Notes: a model not told the origin generated them from the sequence alone. Positions 52,135-63,789 are shown, counted from the stretch's first letter. The stretch: DNA of 64,000 bases from Flaccisagitta enflata (GCA_965153355.1 OZ231127.1:81530001-81594000); one strand, 5' to 3'. Program-made: numbers and translations.

Positions 52135-52750
52135 TGAAACAAGGCATCTCCAGTACAAAGATCAGCGGCTCTGTTCACATTTTGCAGGCCTGACATTCTG
52201 TAATGGCTAAAGCGGCAAGATTAGCCACTTCGCCACGACAAAGTCAGGCCTGCGAGTTGATTTTGTCCGAGGTTATCGCCGACCACGTATATAACGCGCG
52301 CTTGATATCGGCGTCCGTTGAACTCAAATCCGTGAGAAATCAAATCCGTAAACATTTGGGCAACTTTTTTGGGTTACTTGTACCAATCCCAGTTCAGTTA
52401 TGTCAGCTGAAAGGATCAAACAGAAACTAACAAGCAAGTGAAAAACAGTCACGATAACTTTTACTTTCTTGCCTTAATTTTTCAGTCATACACTCCCGGA
52501 TTAATTGGTGTGTTATGGAAATTTTCCAGGCGTTGGGCATTATCTGATGTAGAGAGCCAAACTTTAAGCATGGCTTCAAGATTGTAAAAGTAAACTGGTT
52601 TTGTTTGGCCAAGTAAATGATGGGAGTAAATAGCAAGGGAAAAACAGTCACGATAACTTTTTGTGTCTTGACCCTTAATTTGTTCGTGCGGCCGTAACTT
52701 GACTTCATGAGCTTAATTGTTTGCTTTTGTTGGACTGAATGTCCCCCCTG
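52135..52750 (-). pseudogene. Decayed inverted copy of the transposase-like gene
   Basis: Reverse complement of 53640-54350 with the middle part (about 53925-54085) deleted and a duplicated short segment around the deletion. One-base length changes near 52660-52680 shift the frame relative to the right-hand copy. At the site where that copy has an in-frame TGA, this one still has CGA (about 52307). Confidence 0.85.
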
Positions 52751-53256
52751 TCATAAAAAGTTTAACTTGTATAAGGAAATATATAACTCTTATAATGAGC
52801 TGGGAGCTATGGTTTCACTAAGATTCTCGGGTTTAATTAAGAGATGGCTGCTCTTGTCACTTGGTAGTAATATTTTAGTGAATCTATATTATCTATTTTA
52901 ATTAGTTTTTTTGTTGGGTATTTAGTTAGAACTAGTTTGCATCATTGTTGTTTGTTTTTTTTTTTTAAGATGTAGATGGCAGGTTATTCACGCACTAATC
53001 TTCTTTAAACATAAAGTATTGAACTACTTATTATAACTACTCAGCGCTAAGGATAACTAGTAAATTAGATTTATTTTTTATAGCAAACATGAACTATAAA
53101 CTAGCTGAGTGTGAAAGAAGTAAACAATAGAAATACGCATCCTTCAACCACACTCTCTGAAATGCCAGCTCAGAAACACAGTATTGCCGTGTAAAAAATT
53201 TAAGAAAAGAAAAACTGCGGCCTGCGGGCAGCAGACGCCCATGTCCAATTATCACC

Positions 53257-54513
53257 ATGACAGGGGAGGACGTTCTTTGGCATGGTGACGATTTATCAGA
53301 AGATGAGGAGGAGGATGAGGATGGGAGGAGGGAGGAGGAGGAGGAGGAGGAGGAGGAGAATATGGCGAGCTTTGCAGTGACGGCAGCTGATGAGAGTAGT
53401 GGTAGTGGTGGTGGTGGTGGTGGTGGTGGTGGTGGTGGTGGTGGTGGTGGTGGTGGTGGTGGTGGTGGTGGTGGTGGGCCGGGCAGTGATTTTGCAACCA
53501 TGGAAGAAGTGTTGAAAATTGTGGAAGATTGCATTTCAAAATTGCAAAATTATTACCATGTGACAGAGGTCTCCATCTCCTATGTGATTACGGTGATCCG
53601 TGGGTTAGTAACATTTCTAGGTGTTCCAGCTTCAGTCCAACAAAAGCAAACAATTAAGCTCATGAAGTCAAGTTACGGCCGCACAAAAAAATTAAGGGAA
53701 GACACTAAAAGTTATCGTGACTGTTTTTCCCTTGCTATTCACTCCCATCATTTACTTGGCCAAACAAAACCAGTTTATTTTTACAATCTTGAAGCCATGC
53801 TTAAAGTTTGGCTCTCTACATCAGATAATGCCCAACGCCTGGAAAATTTCCATAACACACCAATTAATCCAGGAGTGTATGACAGCCCCAAAAATGCTGA
53901 AATTTATCAACAGCTATCTATCACATCGCCGGACCCCGTGATTCTTTTGGCAATTTTCTGCGACGAGGTCACCACTTGCAGCAGTTTATATGCGAAAAGT
54001 TCTGCATACAAACTATTCAATTTTTACGTCATAATCATACTTCCTGGACCTAAGCAAAGGAAGTTAGAACAAGTCTTTCCTATCTGTTTGATCCTTTCAG
54101 CTGACATAACTGAACTGGGATTGGAGCAAGTAACAGAAAAAATTGCCCAAATGTTTACGGATTTGATTTCTCACGGATTTGAGTTCAACGGACGCTGATA
54201 TCAAGCGCGCGTTATATACGTGGTCGGCGATAACCTCGGACAAAATCAACTCGCTGGCCTAACTTTGTCGTGGCGAAGTGGCAAATCTTGCCACTTTTGC
54301 CATTACAGAATGTCAGGCCTGCAAAATGTGAACAGAGCCGCTGATCTTTTTACTGGAGAGCAGCGTACAAGTTTGGAGTATGAAGAAACGATTGAGAAGG
54401 CTCTGAACAACGAACAACTCAGTTACGGGTTCACCAATATGCCGTCCTTCAATACTATCCCTTATCTCCCAAAGAATACCTCCAGTTTCACACTCGATGT
54501 GGATCATGATTAA
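53257..54513 (+). pseudogene. Transposase-like gene broken by one stop codon
   Basis: One frame of 313 codons ends in TGA at 54196-54198 and continues open in the same frame to TAA at 54511-54513. Order: acidic Asp/Glu run (13-36), poly-Gly run from (GGT)n (53400-53477), then helical text LVTFLGVPASVQQKQTIKLMK, LLGQTKPVYFYNLEAMLKVW, an IFCDE block, FPICLILSADITELGLEQV, LISHGFEFNG, and beyond the stop VVGDNLGQNQLAGL, HFCHY, SYGFTNMPSFNTIPYLP, LDVDHD. This resembles a transposon-associated protein family common in invertebrate genomes (VVGDN..., late D-x-x-HD), by memory only. The poly-Gly/acidic start may belong to another source. A 5-prime exon could exist. Confidence 0.55.
53320..53480. repeat. 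(GGA)n and (GGT)n triplet repeats
   Basis: GAG/GGA at 53306-53358 and about 26 GGT units at 53400-53477; in-frame Glu and Gly runs of the 313-codon frame. Confidence 0.95.
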
Positions 54514-54678
54514 TAAATTTAACAAAAAATAAACAAATCAATTATTTTTTAAGAAATCTCAAAAATCTGAACAATAAATCTAATTTATTTATTACTATCT
54601 AATCTATATATAAACTATACATCAAAATGCTGCGGCATTTTTCCCTATCCACCACAACCAGTGTGCAGACGTGCCAAT

Positions 54679-54975
54679 AAACAAGACCAGATACACGGTT
54701 ACCCTGGCCACATGTGTGTGGCAGGGGCGGTGATAGAGAAGGGCATTTGGGAAGGGGCAGTGAGCTTGAAATGCTCAATGCCAAAAAGTAAATGGCCGCA
54801 AAAGCGTTAGATGGTCAGCGGTAACCATGCCCTGCTTTGGTAGGTTATGGTTGTAGTTGAGGGGGAGAGCAGGGCAGCGAATCCTTCGGGGCCGCTATCC
54901 AAAAGGGGACTGACCATCCGACCAACAAACTGACGGATAAAGCGGGGTGTAGAGTCACGTAGCATGCGACTAATA
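54679..54975 (-). repeat. HER repeat with a long-TIR fragment inside
   Basis: aacaagaccagatacacggttaccctgg at one end and gcggggtgtag with hairpin AGTCACGT agc ATGCGACT at the other; gcagggcagcgaatccttcggggccgct in the middle belongs to the long-TIR family. Confidence 0.75.
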
Positions 54976-55011
54976 AGCCTCACAAACTACCATGGGGGAA
55001 ATGGCTTAACT

Positions 55012-55080
55012 ATCTAGTCACGTACACGTGACTATAATCCACTCTCCGTCACTTAGCTTTTTCGGCATCTCATGGGCGAT
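55012..55080 (+). repeat. HER repeat fragment, AGTCACGT hairpin
   Basis: AGTCACGT ac ACGTGACT perfect stem, then ataatccactctccgtcacttagctttttcgg. Another stem version. Confidence 0.65.
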
Positions 55081-55880
55081 TTTTGGGCAGTGGCCCCGAA
55101 GGTGCCAATGATCTATGCTTTCACACAGGGAAACATTTTCTCCTCCTCCCTCTGTCCCCCCCTGGCTTCGGAGCTCAAATTGCAGACTCAAGCCCAAATC
55201 ACACTCTAGCTTGAATCCCAGGCTCAGGGCTTTAATTCCAACCTTATGGCTTAAATCCCAGCTTCATCGCTCATATTCCAATATTTTGGCTCAAATCCCA
55301 GCTTTGTGACTAAAATTACAGCCTAGCATAGGTCATCGGTTCCTTTGGGGCCTGCTGACCTCTCAAATCCCCTATCCTCCTTCTCCTCCTTAACAAAATC
55401 CCAGCTTTGAGGCTCAAATCCCAGCTTTGAGGCTCAAATCCCCGCTCTGAAGCTCAAATCCCAGCCTTGAGGCTCAAATCTCAGTCTCCAGGCTAAAATC
55501 CCAGCCTCGAGGCTCAAATCCCAGCCCTTAAGCTCAAATCTGTCTCAAGGCACAAATCCCAGCCTTGAAGCTCAAATCCTAGCCTTGAAGCTCAAATCCT
55601 AGCCTTGAAGCTCAAATACCTGCCCCGAAGCTCAAATCCCTGCCCCGAAGCTCAAATCCCTGCCCCCAAGCTCAAATCCCTGCCCCGAAGCTCAAATCCC
55701 AGCCTCGAAGCTCAAATCTCAGCTTTGAAGCTGAAACAGCCTCAAAGCTCAAATCCCAGCCTCAAGGCCCTAATCCAAGCCTCAAAGCCCCAATCCCAGT
55801 CACCAGGCCCTAATTCCATCCTTGAGGCCCAAATAAAAACAGCATAGGTCATCGGCCCCTTCGGGGCTGCTGCCCCTCTA
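55080..55880. mobile_element. Long-TIR element filled with gctcaaatcccagcc units
   Basis: Starts gggcagtggccccgaaggtgcc and ends ggtcatcggccccttcggggctgctgcccc. The interior is about 30 units of 18-20 bp, with an inner gcataggtcatcggttcctttggggcctgctg at 55324 marking a second copy. Confidence 0.8.
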
Positions 55881-56342
55881 ACCACCTCACACCCACATAC
55901 ACTCACGTAGGGTGGGGGGGTCGGTAACAACGAACTTTGGAAATGCCAGTCGGACATATAGCCAAAGTGTGCACAATAACAATATATAAACACATGTGTT
56001 TGGAAAACGGGGTAACACCATATCATTTACAGTCGTGCCACACCCCCTCTTTACATTGTAATAAATAGGGAGAAGGAAGAGGAAGAGGAAGAGGAAGCTC
56101 CTATACTTTACAATGGGAAAGGTAGGGTTGGCACGATTGTAAATGATAAAGTCCCATGAACTTTTCCTTTTAGTTATTTGGTTGATTTGTGATTGCGCAC
56201 GGTCAGGTGATATGTCCGATTGGCATTTCCAAAGTAGGTTGATATTGACCCCCCCAACGTAGGTGCAATGGGTACCTCTAACCATCTAACGCTTTTGCGA
56301 GTATTAGTACTACTGCTTCTGCCGAATTGCTTGGCTAGCCTT

Positions 56343-57340
56343 TTTAGGCAGCGGCCCCAAAGGGCCGATGTCCTGTAGAACACAGGGGGGAATTTCGAGA
56401 CATCCGTCCGTCCATCCATCCATCCCCCCCCCCATTGAGCATCAAATTAGCTCTCCCGGGCTTCAGATTAGCCCTCCTGGGCTTCAAATTAGCCCTCTCA
56501 GGCCTCAATTTAGCTTTTGGGCAGCGGCCCCAAAGGGGACAAAGTCCTGTAGAACACAGGGGGACTTTCGTTCGTCTGTCCGTCCGTCCATTAGTCCCCC
56601 CCTTCATCAGACCCCTCAGGCCTCAAATCTGGCCTCTCAGGCCTCAAATCCAGCCTCTCAGGCCTCAAATCTGGCCTCTCAGGCCTCAAATCCAGCCTCT
56701 CAGGCCTCAAATCTGGCCTCTCAGGCCTCAAATCTGGCCTCTCAGGCCTCAAATCTGGCCTCTCAGGCCTCAAATCTGGCCTCTCAGGCCTCAAATCTGG
56801 CCTCTCAGGCCTCAAATCTGGCCTCTCAGGCCTCAAATCTGGCCTCTCAGGCCTCAAATCTGGCCTCTCAGGCCTCAAATCTGGCCTCTCAGGCCTCAAA
56901 TCTGGCCTCTCAGGCCTCAAATCTGGCCTCTCAGGCCTCAAATCTGGCCTCTCAGGCCTCAAATCTGGCCTCTCAGGCCTCAAATCTGGCCTCTCAGGCC
57001 TCAAATCTGGCCTCTCAGGCCTCAAGACCTGGCCTCTCATGCCTCAAATTAGGCCTCGCAGGCCTCTAATCAGCCATCAAAACCTCATTTTATTGCTCCC
57101 AGGCTTCAAATCAGTTCTCAGGCCTTTTCGGCCTTAATCTAGCTCTCAAGCCTCAAGTCAGCCCTCTCAAACTTCCAATCAGCATTCTCAGGCCTTCTAT
57201 CAGCCTTCTTAGACCTCAGTTTAGGCTCTTGTATGCCTTCAGCCCTCTATAGCAACTCATCCAATCCTTCAGGTAGGACGAACGAAAGTCCCCCTGTGTT
57301 CTACAGGACTTTGTCCCCTTTGGGGCTGCTGCCCTGCTTC
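56343..57340. mobile_element. Long-TIR elements with a 21-bp minisatellite (ctcaggcctcaaatctggcct)
   Basis: Left ends at 56346 and 56520 (gggcagcggccccaaaggg...cctgtagaacacaggggg) and a right end at 57290-57340. About 20 near-identical 21-bp units at 56610-57030, decaying rightwards to 57230. Period 21 keeps LASQASN / LRPQIWP-type frames open on both strands; not genes. Confidence 0.88.
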
Positions 57341-57419
57341 CCCTCACTCCAATTCACAATCACTCAAAGCAGGGCAACGGGTATTGCTGACCACATATTG
57401 CCCTTGGGCGACCTGTTAA

Positions 57420-57720
57420 GACCTCAAATCAGCCCTCTTGGCTTGAAATTAGTCTCCCCCATGCCTCATATCCACCCTCCAGACCTCAAATCTGCCCTCC
57501 AGACCTTCAATCAGCCCTCCAGGCATCAAATCAGCCCTCCAAACCTCAAATCTGTGCTCCAAGCCGTGATCCTGCCCTCCAGCCTTCAAATATGCCCCCA
57601 GTAGCCTAAATCAGCCATCTAAAAGCTGAAATATGCCCCCTCAGGAGGGACGGACGGATGTCTCGAAAATCCCCCCTGTGTTCTACAGGACATCGGCCCT
57701 TTGGGGCCGCTGCCCTGCTC
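57420..57720. repeat. Further ccctccagacctcaaat minisatellite and a long-TIR end
   Basis: Diverged 18-20 bp units to about 57640, then the gttctacaggacatcggccctttggggccgctgccc right end. Confidence 0.8.
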
Positions 57721-57799
57721 TCATTCCACCTCTTCACTGGACCACTACCAGCAGGGCATCGGGTACCACTGATCATGTGCGATCCTTGGATGACTAGTT

Positions 57800-57856
57800 C
57801 ATTACTACCCCTTCCCACCCGCATGCGACTTGGGCAGCCGTGTATCCGGCCTTGAT
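57800..57856 (+). repeat. HER repeat 3-prime end fragment
   Basis: cttcccacccGCATGCGACTtgggcagccgtgtatccggccttg. Confidence 0.8.
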
Positions 57857-58174
57857 CTATGACTAAGCCTCCAAGGTACCTGATAAAGTTGGGTGTTTGT
57901 TCCAGTACCACCGATCCAGGTTGCCAAGAGCAAGTATCGCGAGGATGTTATCCCATGGCTGATGACGTGTTGAGGGGCGACTGTCCAATGAGCAATCGTT
58001 CGTCAAACACTAAAAAGAGGTTAAATGGAAAAGAGCATATGAAAGATTGCTTAAAAAACAGTCTTAATTAAGTAAGAGTTAGGATAAATCTTAGGGCGCT
58101 GACTTAGTAGAGCAGGTTTATACGAAAAAACTGAATTAAGCATCCCTTCCATTCCAACAAGCAACCTGTGGTAT

Positions 58175-58582
58175 ATACACTTATTTTTCATAAGAACGTC
58201 ATTTTTTTTCTGAAGCCTTCAAAAGAGATAGAGATAGCTACTAGTAAAATAATTACCATTTTGATTGAAAGACCTGATTCCTGGGATAATTACTGTGTAT
58301 CAAATGCATTGACTTTATTCAGAGGAACAAAAATTTTAATGAGAATAAATTTTTAAAATCTTACGACACAAGTAAAAAGTGCAACAGCATCAGTGGACAT
58401 GCTAAGTGTAATTGCATCTTCTTTGATCAAATAAGAAAATCCTAATGAGGTTAATATTTGTCAAACTATTTGATGTTGAATAAAATAATTGGCTGTTCTG
58501 CCTTATAAATGTTCTTAATTTTTGAGTGTTTTCAAGGCTTGATGTTCTTATAAACTAGGTTCTTATAAAAAATAAAGTGTAT
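58175..58582. mobile_element. TATAAGAAC-ended MITE, 408 bp
   Basis: TACACTTATTTTTCATAAGAACG at the left, GTTCTTATAAAAAATAAAGTGTA at the right; the inner gatgttcttataaactaggttctt matches the 37.6-kb copy in inverted orientation. Confidence 0.85.
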
Positions 58583-59640
58583 CTTAAAATTATGCAAATA
58601 TTGATTGATACCGTATTTGAACAAGGATTAAAATCAAAATTTTGGAGGTCCAGTTTTATTTATTACTTTATTACCCGCTGGCTACCTAAGCCATCATTAT
58701 CTTTTAAGATATGACTAGAAAAGGAAAGCATAAGCAATTTAACAAATATTTTTGAAATAATTAGGATTAAAATAACCTGAAGTGAAGTGAGCATTTGTTT
58801 AAATTTTTAATAGCCAAATGAATTAGTCAACTGGTCATAGGCGACATAATCATGGATTTCTGGTTTTTCTGAACGGGGATGAACTGATCCACGTTAATGA
58901 AGAGACGAATCATGGAAGGATTGATAGACAAACATATGCATGGACGACCACTTCAATGAAAAGATGAACAGGATAAAAGGATGACAGACCTACCTTGGTG
59001 TAATAAAAAAAAAACAATTTGAATAAGAAGAGGATGATATAGAAACCAGCGAGAGAGAAAAAACTGTAAAAAAGCTATTTAGACAGCAATCCTTCCTTTA
59101 ATTTTACGGGAATAAAATAGATTTTAAAGAAAGTGCTGCATGTTGTAGCAATTCATAACTATTCAAGGGTGTTTTTACCAGGCGTCAGGGTCTTGTAGCC
59201 TTTGGTCTTGAGGTTGGGATATGACGTTTAGGCATGATATGGAATTAAGTGTTGCGCTTTAGCGAGGTCCGTAGAATCCATGCAACTATCGAAGATGGAT
59301 TATGGGCTGGATGTGAGGTCATAAAGCGAATGCCCGGTAAAAAGACCCTTGATATATCAGCAAGTCTTTCAATATGCTGCCCAAACAGATAAAACGTAAA
59401 AAATATTAAAGTGAAAGAATAAATACATCCAAAACTTTGAAAAACAAAACTTTGAAGAACAAAAGAAAAAAATAAAGATTGTGAAGCATATTTTGAACAA
59501 AGATACAAGTAATTATACAGGATAAAGGACCTGGATAAGCCTGAAGGAAAAGTAGAGCAGACAAGAGAGAATAGGCAACATAAAAAAGTAAAACCAATGA
59601 GAAAATAATAATAAGCAAGAGCTGGAAGAAGGAAAAATTG
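58583..59640. other. AT-rich stretch; possible fragment near 59.2 kb only
   Basis: 59172-59225 on the - strand is somewhat GC-richer (SYPNLKTKGYKTLTP then GTAAAA), but no acceptor, partner exon or family was identified. Confidence 0.3.
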
Positions 59641-59669
59641 TGACAGAGGGAGAGACTGAGACAAACAGG

Positions 59670-59769
59670 CGAAATAAAGAGAAAGAGAGAGAAAGAGAGA
59701 GAAAGAGAGAGAAAGAGAGAGAAAGAGAGAGAAAGAGAGAGAAAGAGAGAGAAAGAGAGAGAAAGAGAG

Positions 59770-59800
<31 letters not shown>

Positions 59801-59833
59801 GAGAGAGAGAACGAGAGAGAGAACGAGAGAGAG

Positions 59834-59892
<59 letters not shown>
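59670..59892. repeat. (GAGAGAAA)n and (GA)n microsatellite
   Basis: agagagaaag units to 59810, then pure GA. Open frames here are compositional. Confidence 0.96.
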
Positions 59893-59895
<3 letters not shown>

Positions 59896-59977
59896 CTGGG
59901 TCATAAATGCAAGTTTTTCGCGTTTTCCACTCGAGCATAATAAACAGACCAATGGACAGACAGACACCACAAACTGG

Positions 59978-60166
59978 TTTTTAGTCGCGTTCTTCGCGAC
60001 TGCACCCTGCTATGTCGGTTTGTTAGTTGGTGGGTCCCCTTTTTAATTTTTTGGCGTTTGAGCTTTTTGAGCACATTGCTCCTGCCCAGATGCCCTAGTG
60101 GCCTTCTCCAGCACTGCTCCTGCCCACCTGCACGCAACTAGGGTAGCCATGTATCCAGCCTTGTTG
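59978..60166 (+). repeat. HER repeat, AGTCGCG subfamily
   Basis: Hairpin AGTCGCG ttct CGCGACT, gcaccctgctatgtcgg; far end cccacctgCACGCAACTagggtagccatgtatccagccttgtt. The third site has one transition relative to the stem. Confidence 0.85.
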
Positions 60167-60396
60167 AAAGTGAAAGTTGCCGTGATCGGTACATATTTCA
60201 GATGGATGAAGCTGTCTAGACCTCTAGACTCTAAACATGCCCTCAAAAATACACTAATATATGTTTGCTCAAGCTTGTTTATAACAATGTGAGTTGGTCT
60301 GGTTTGAACATTTTAAAAAAACTTTGTAGATCTAAGGGTACTGATGTCCAACTCGATGATGTCTTTTGTTTTACTAACTTTCTAAGCGGGTTTTCA

Positions 60397-60475
60397 TTTA
60401 GGGTTAGGGATAGGGTTAGGGTTAGGGCTCGGGGTGGTTTTAGGGTTAGGGTCAGGACTAGCGTTGGGGGCTAGG
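60397..60475 (+). repeat. Interstitial TTAGGG-type telomeric repeats
   Basis: About eight degenerate units: tagggttagggatagggttagggttagggctcgg, then ttttagggttagggtcagg. TTAGGG is the telomere unit of animals and many other eukaryotes, so this may be a healed break or captured telomere sequence. Confidence 0.75.
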
Positions 60476-60479
60476 TGAG

Positions 60480-61330
60480 AGCTGGGTTAAATACATTTCA
60501 ACTCGAATGTACTCAAATTAAAGTGTCGCCAAAACAGGAAAACCCGATAAAAACAAAAGATCAGTATCGTCTCGGACATTTCTTCCGATCTAAGTGCATC
60601 TATCATGAGAGTCAAGTCTGAAACAAGCCAAATTTACACACAGAACAGAATACATCAAAGAATTAACGTCAGCGCGACTTAAGCTATAGTCAATCCACCC
60701 AAACTAAGCTGCCTCCAATGACACATGCACATATTTTCTATTGAAACAAAAATTTCTTACAAAATGAAACTTAAAAAACCAGAACACATAGTTAACCTCA
60801 CTGTCCCTCTCTTGGTTTCCCAAGTCCTCAAGGAACATGAAAAAAACTACAATTCTATCAGCTTATGAAATTTTTTTACAGGGATCTTAAGTGTTCTAGC
60901 TGTAAAATATTGTCAAACCCAGATCTTATGTTCTCTGGGAACCAATATGCAACATACAAGAAACTTCGGAGAGATATGGAATCTTTTTTATTCCCTTAGT
61001 GAAATGCTTTTGATACATTCTTAAAATAAATTTGATTTGACCGATCTTATATTCTCAGCCAAATCATAACTTTGTAAAACAGGTATTTATCACATAACAC
61101 TAAAGGAAATTGCAAAATTCCACCACTCATATTCCGAAGATTTCACATTCAGATCAGAGGCTGAAGACTAAAATCAATCGCGTTCAACTCAAAGTTCACA
61201 ATGAGATGCACAAAGATCAAAGAAAGTTTTCAAAAAATGACCGACTCATCAGGTAATGTTAGATTTCTCATACTAATTCATTTCAAATCCTAACAGCAAG
61301 CATGAGAAAACTACTCCCCCCCCCAAAAAA
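60480..61330. other. No recognisable feature
   Basis: AT-rich, no convincing exon or repeat. Confidence 0.5.
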
Positions 61331-61331
61331 A

Positions 61332-61517
61332 AACAAGGCTAGATACACGGCTACCCGAGTTGTGTGCGGATGGGCAGTAGCAGTGCTGGAGAAGGTCACT
61401 AGAGCATTTGGGCAGGAGCTGTAGGCTCTAAAAGCTAAAAACGCCAAAAAGTAGAAAGAGGACCAACCAATGGACCGACATAGTGGGGTGTAGAGTCGCG
61501 TAGCACGCGACTAAAAA
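61332..61517 (-). repeat. HER repeat, AGTCGCG subfamily, complete 186-bp copy
   Basis: aacaaggctagatacacggctaccc, decayed third site AGTTGTGTGC, gatgggcag, and terminal AGTCGCGT agc ACGCGACT AAAAA. The third-site differences are all C-to-T. Confidence 0.88.
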
Positions 61518-61739
61518 TTCAAACTTTATGATGGCATCTGTCATGACGTAGATGCGGTCAGATAAATGGACATGAAACAATTAAGCTTTCAATCTAGTAG
61601 TAGCTGCAGGGTAGAAATAGATTTTATCTTTGAGACTTGGCAATCAGACACTCACCTACACTTATCTTTCACTCTTAGTCTAAGAGCCACAGAGTATTAG
61701 GTTCATTTATTCAATTTCGTACAGCGAGGTTTGTCTCAA

Positions 61740-61950
61740 AGAGGGGCTATGAACACTATGGGCGTGTTTCTAGCGAGCGCCAAAAATGCGTTTGTTCCCG
61801 TGAAACGCGATAACAGCGTGAACACATATTCAAGAATTTCAACTGTCCCACGAGGGAGTGAGCGAAGTGAGTGAGCGAACCCATGAACGGAGCACTGCGT
61901 AGCGAGTGAGCAGAGTGAGCGGTGCGAGCGAACAAACATAGCGAGCGACC
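61740..61950. other. Stretch rich in gagcgag / gtgagc units
   Basis: gcgaagtgagtgagcgaac, gtgagcagagtgagcggtgcgagcg and similar text, locally CpG-rich. No gene recognised. Confidence 0.4.
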
Positions 61951-61995
61951 GAGTGGCCCTTTCAAAACGCGATCGTCTTTGACTAGAAACGCCCC

Positions 61996-63789
61996 CTAAG
62001 ACTGGGACTGAAGCTTTATGACTGGGATTGTACTGAGCCGACTGTCAATGCAAACATGCGGTGATTTGAACCTTGAAAGTGAAATAACACCGAGAAGATG
62101 CGGAGTAGAATATCTCAGGTAATGAGATGAGGAATTAAGGAAAGGAAAGAGATGGACAGCGACTGCTATATAGACTATTGGTCTGTTACTCATCTGATAA
62201 TTTTGCGGTAACGGGCGCCGACGAAATGATAGCTCGCCAGAGTGCGCAGGTTGAACCTAAGAGCAGGATCAAAAAAGTACTCGCAATGAATACCACTCAA
62301 ACGTGATTACACAATGAAATTAAGTATTTCTGGTCATAAGGTTAAAGGGAGACCCAGGACAGTGGCATCAAAATGAAAATAATCTTCAAACTCGCCAATT
62401 TTTTTGTCACAACTACAGTCAAAATAAATTGTTCATTCAGATGCCACTGACCATCGGGCTTCTTACAGAAAATAGATTCATAAGAACTGAATCTACTTTC
62501 AAGTGCGTGTCGACTGTAACACCATAGACCCTGCGCGATGGCACCCAACCGACAGCACTTAACTAGGGACATAAGAAAAAAATGATATACATATGTAACT
62601 GATAGATTTATGCTTGAAATAATTTTGACATAGAATTCAATCGGTTGTCAATGCCCCGTGAACAAATGGGCTTGGGCAAAAAGCCTTTGAAAAACACCCG
62701 ACTTACCAGTAGAAATTTTAATTGATGAATACCAAGTATAAGATCCACGGTGTTCGTCACCACCGTGTTAATGTGCCATTGCTGCCCGCTAGCCACTGAA
62801 TGGAGGAAAGAGATTGTTATAATCAAGATTTGTTTTATTTTCGACGCAGTTGTGTCCAATAGCATAACTGGCGATTTTCAGACTTCTTTACTAGAATAAC
62901 AAACCAACCAGTAGACAGAAAACTATGGATAGACAAACCCTCCTCGTGAGTCGCTTGTCAAAGTTATACCGCTACCCCAGTCACATGCGGGTGGGCAGGA
63001 GCGGTGCTGAAGAGGGTCATTAGAGCTTTTGGTCAGGAGCAGTAAGCTGAAAAATGCCAAAAAAGTGGAAAGGGGACCAACCGACAAACCAACCTACCGA
63101 CGGACTGACAAAGCGGGGTGTAGAGTGGCGTAGCATGTGACTAAAATGCGTAGTGAGCTTAAAAAAACAAGTCAAAGGAAGCCAATGAGATGCGCCGTGT
63201 GGATCGTCGAACGAATGCGTTACCGACCAACGGACAAACCGACCAATGGACGCAGCCAGTTATAGAGGCGCTTTGGCGCACCTAAAGATGTCAAGATACT
63301 GTTGCACTTATACTTACCACGCATTGAGTAAGTTGAGACGTTGCAAACTTGGAATGACGGCGTTAAAGTAACTCGAAAAGTTTATATCGAAGGTTCTTGA
63401 GGTAGTTCCACCACCGGGCCACAATGCGTAATTAACTGACGGAAAAAAAAGTTTGAATAAGTTGTACATGAAATATAAAGAATAGTTTCGGGTACATCTA
63501 AGATACTTCAAAGCATTTTCTGTAGGAAAATTATTACTTCAGCTGTCATAAGGCGACACTAAAAATAAATAATTCTTCCCAGCAACAGCCTAGATATATT
63601 TTGGTGTGCTGCCGCTTTTGGTGATGAAGAAATTATCATTCGAAATGACTAAATCACAATGCACATTAAACACACAAGTACAAGGTACTCAAAAACTAAT
63701 GTATTCTCACCGGGGTTGATGCCGCAGTAAAGATGAAGGCACGAGTTCACGATTGCTTGGATCTTTTCACCGATCACGTCGTCAATTGA
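61996..63789 (-). CDS. Unrecognised gene, last five exons (5-prime part outside the window)
   Basis: Transcript order: 63789?-63711 (SIDDVIGEKIQAIVNSC ... YCGIN), 63435-63318 (NYALWPGGGTTSRTFDINFS ... LQRLNLLNA), 62788-62707 (GQQWHINTVVTNTVDLILG), 62562-62467 (LSAVGWVPSRRVYGVTVDTH ... VLMNLFS) and 62256-61996 (VQPAHSGELSFRRR ... to TAG). Phases 1, 2, 0, 0 agree at every join, with GT-AG ends. The last exon is Ser/Arg-rich and may be the least reliable. The first exon has no AG between its frame and an upstream TAA at about 63795, so its start is unresolved. No family recognised; alternating hydrophobic residues suggest beta structure. Confidence 0.55.
62957..63146 (-). repeat. HER repeat, AGTCACAT variant
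   Basis: ataccgctaccccAGTCACATGCgggtgggcagg at one end; gcggggtgtag, AGTGGCGT agc ATGTGACT AAAA at the other. Third site and second arm agree exactly; the first arm differs. Confidence 0.8.
63165..63288 (-). repeat. HER repeat, AGGTGCGCCA subfamily, minimal copy of about 124 bp
   Basis: aacaagtcaaaggaagccaat, third site GATGCGCC, gaccaacggacaaaccgacc, ccagttatag and hairpin AGGCGC ttt GGCGCACCT AAA. Confidence 0.75.

Noticed and set aside
53094-53539. Pro-rich and His-rich frames on the - strand
   Set aside because: Antisense of the (GGT)n and (GGA)n repeats in the transposase-like frame.
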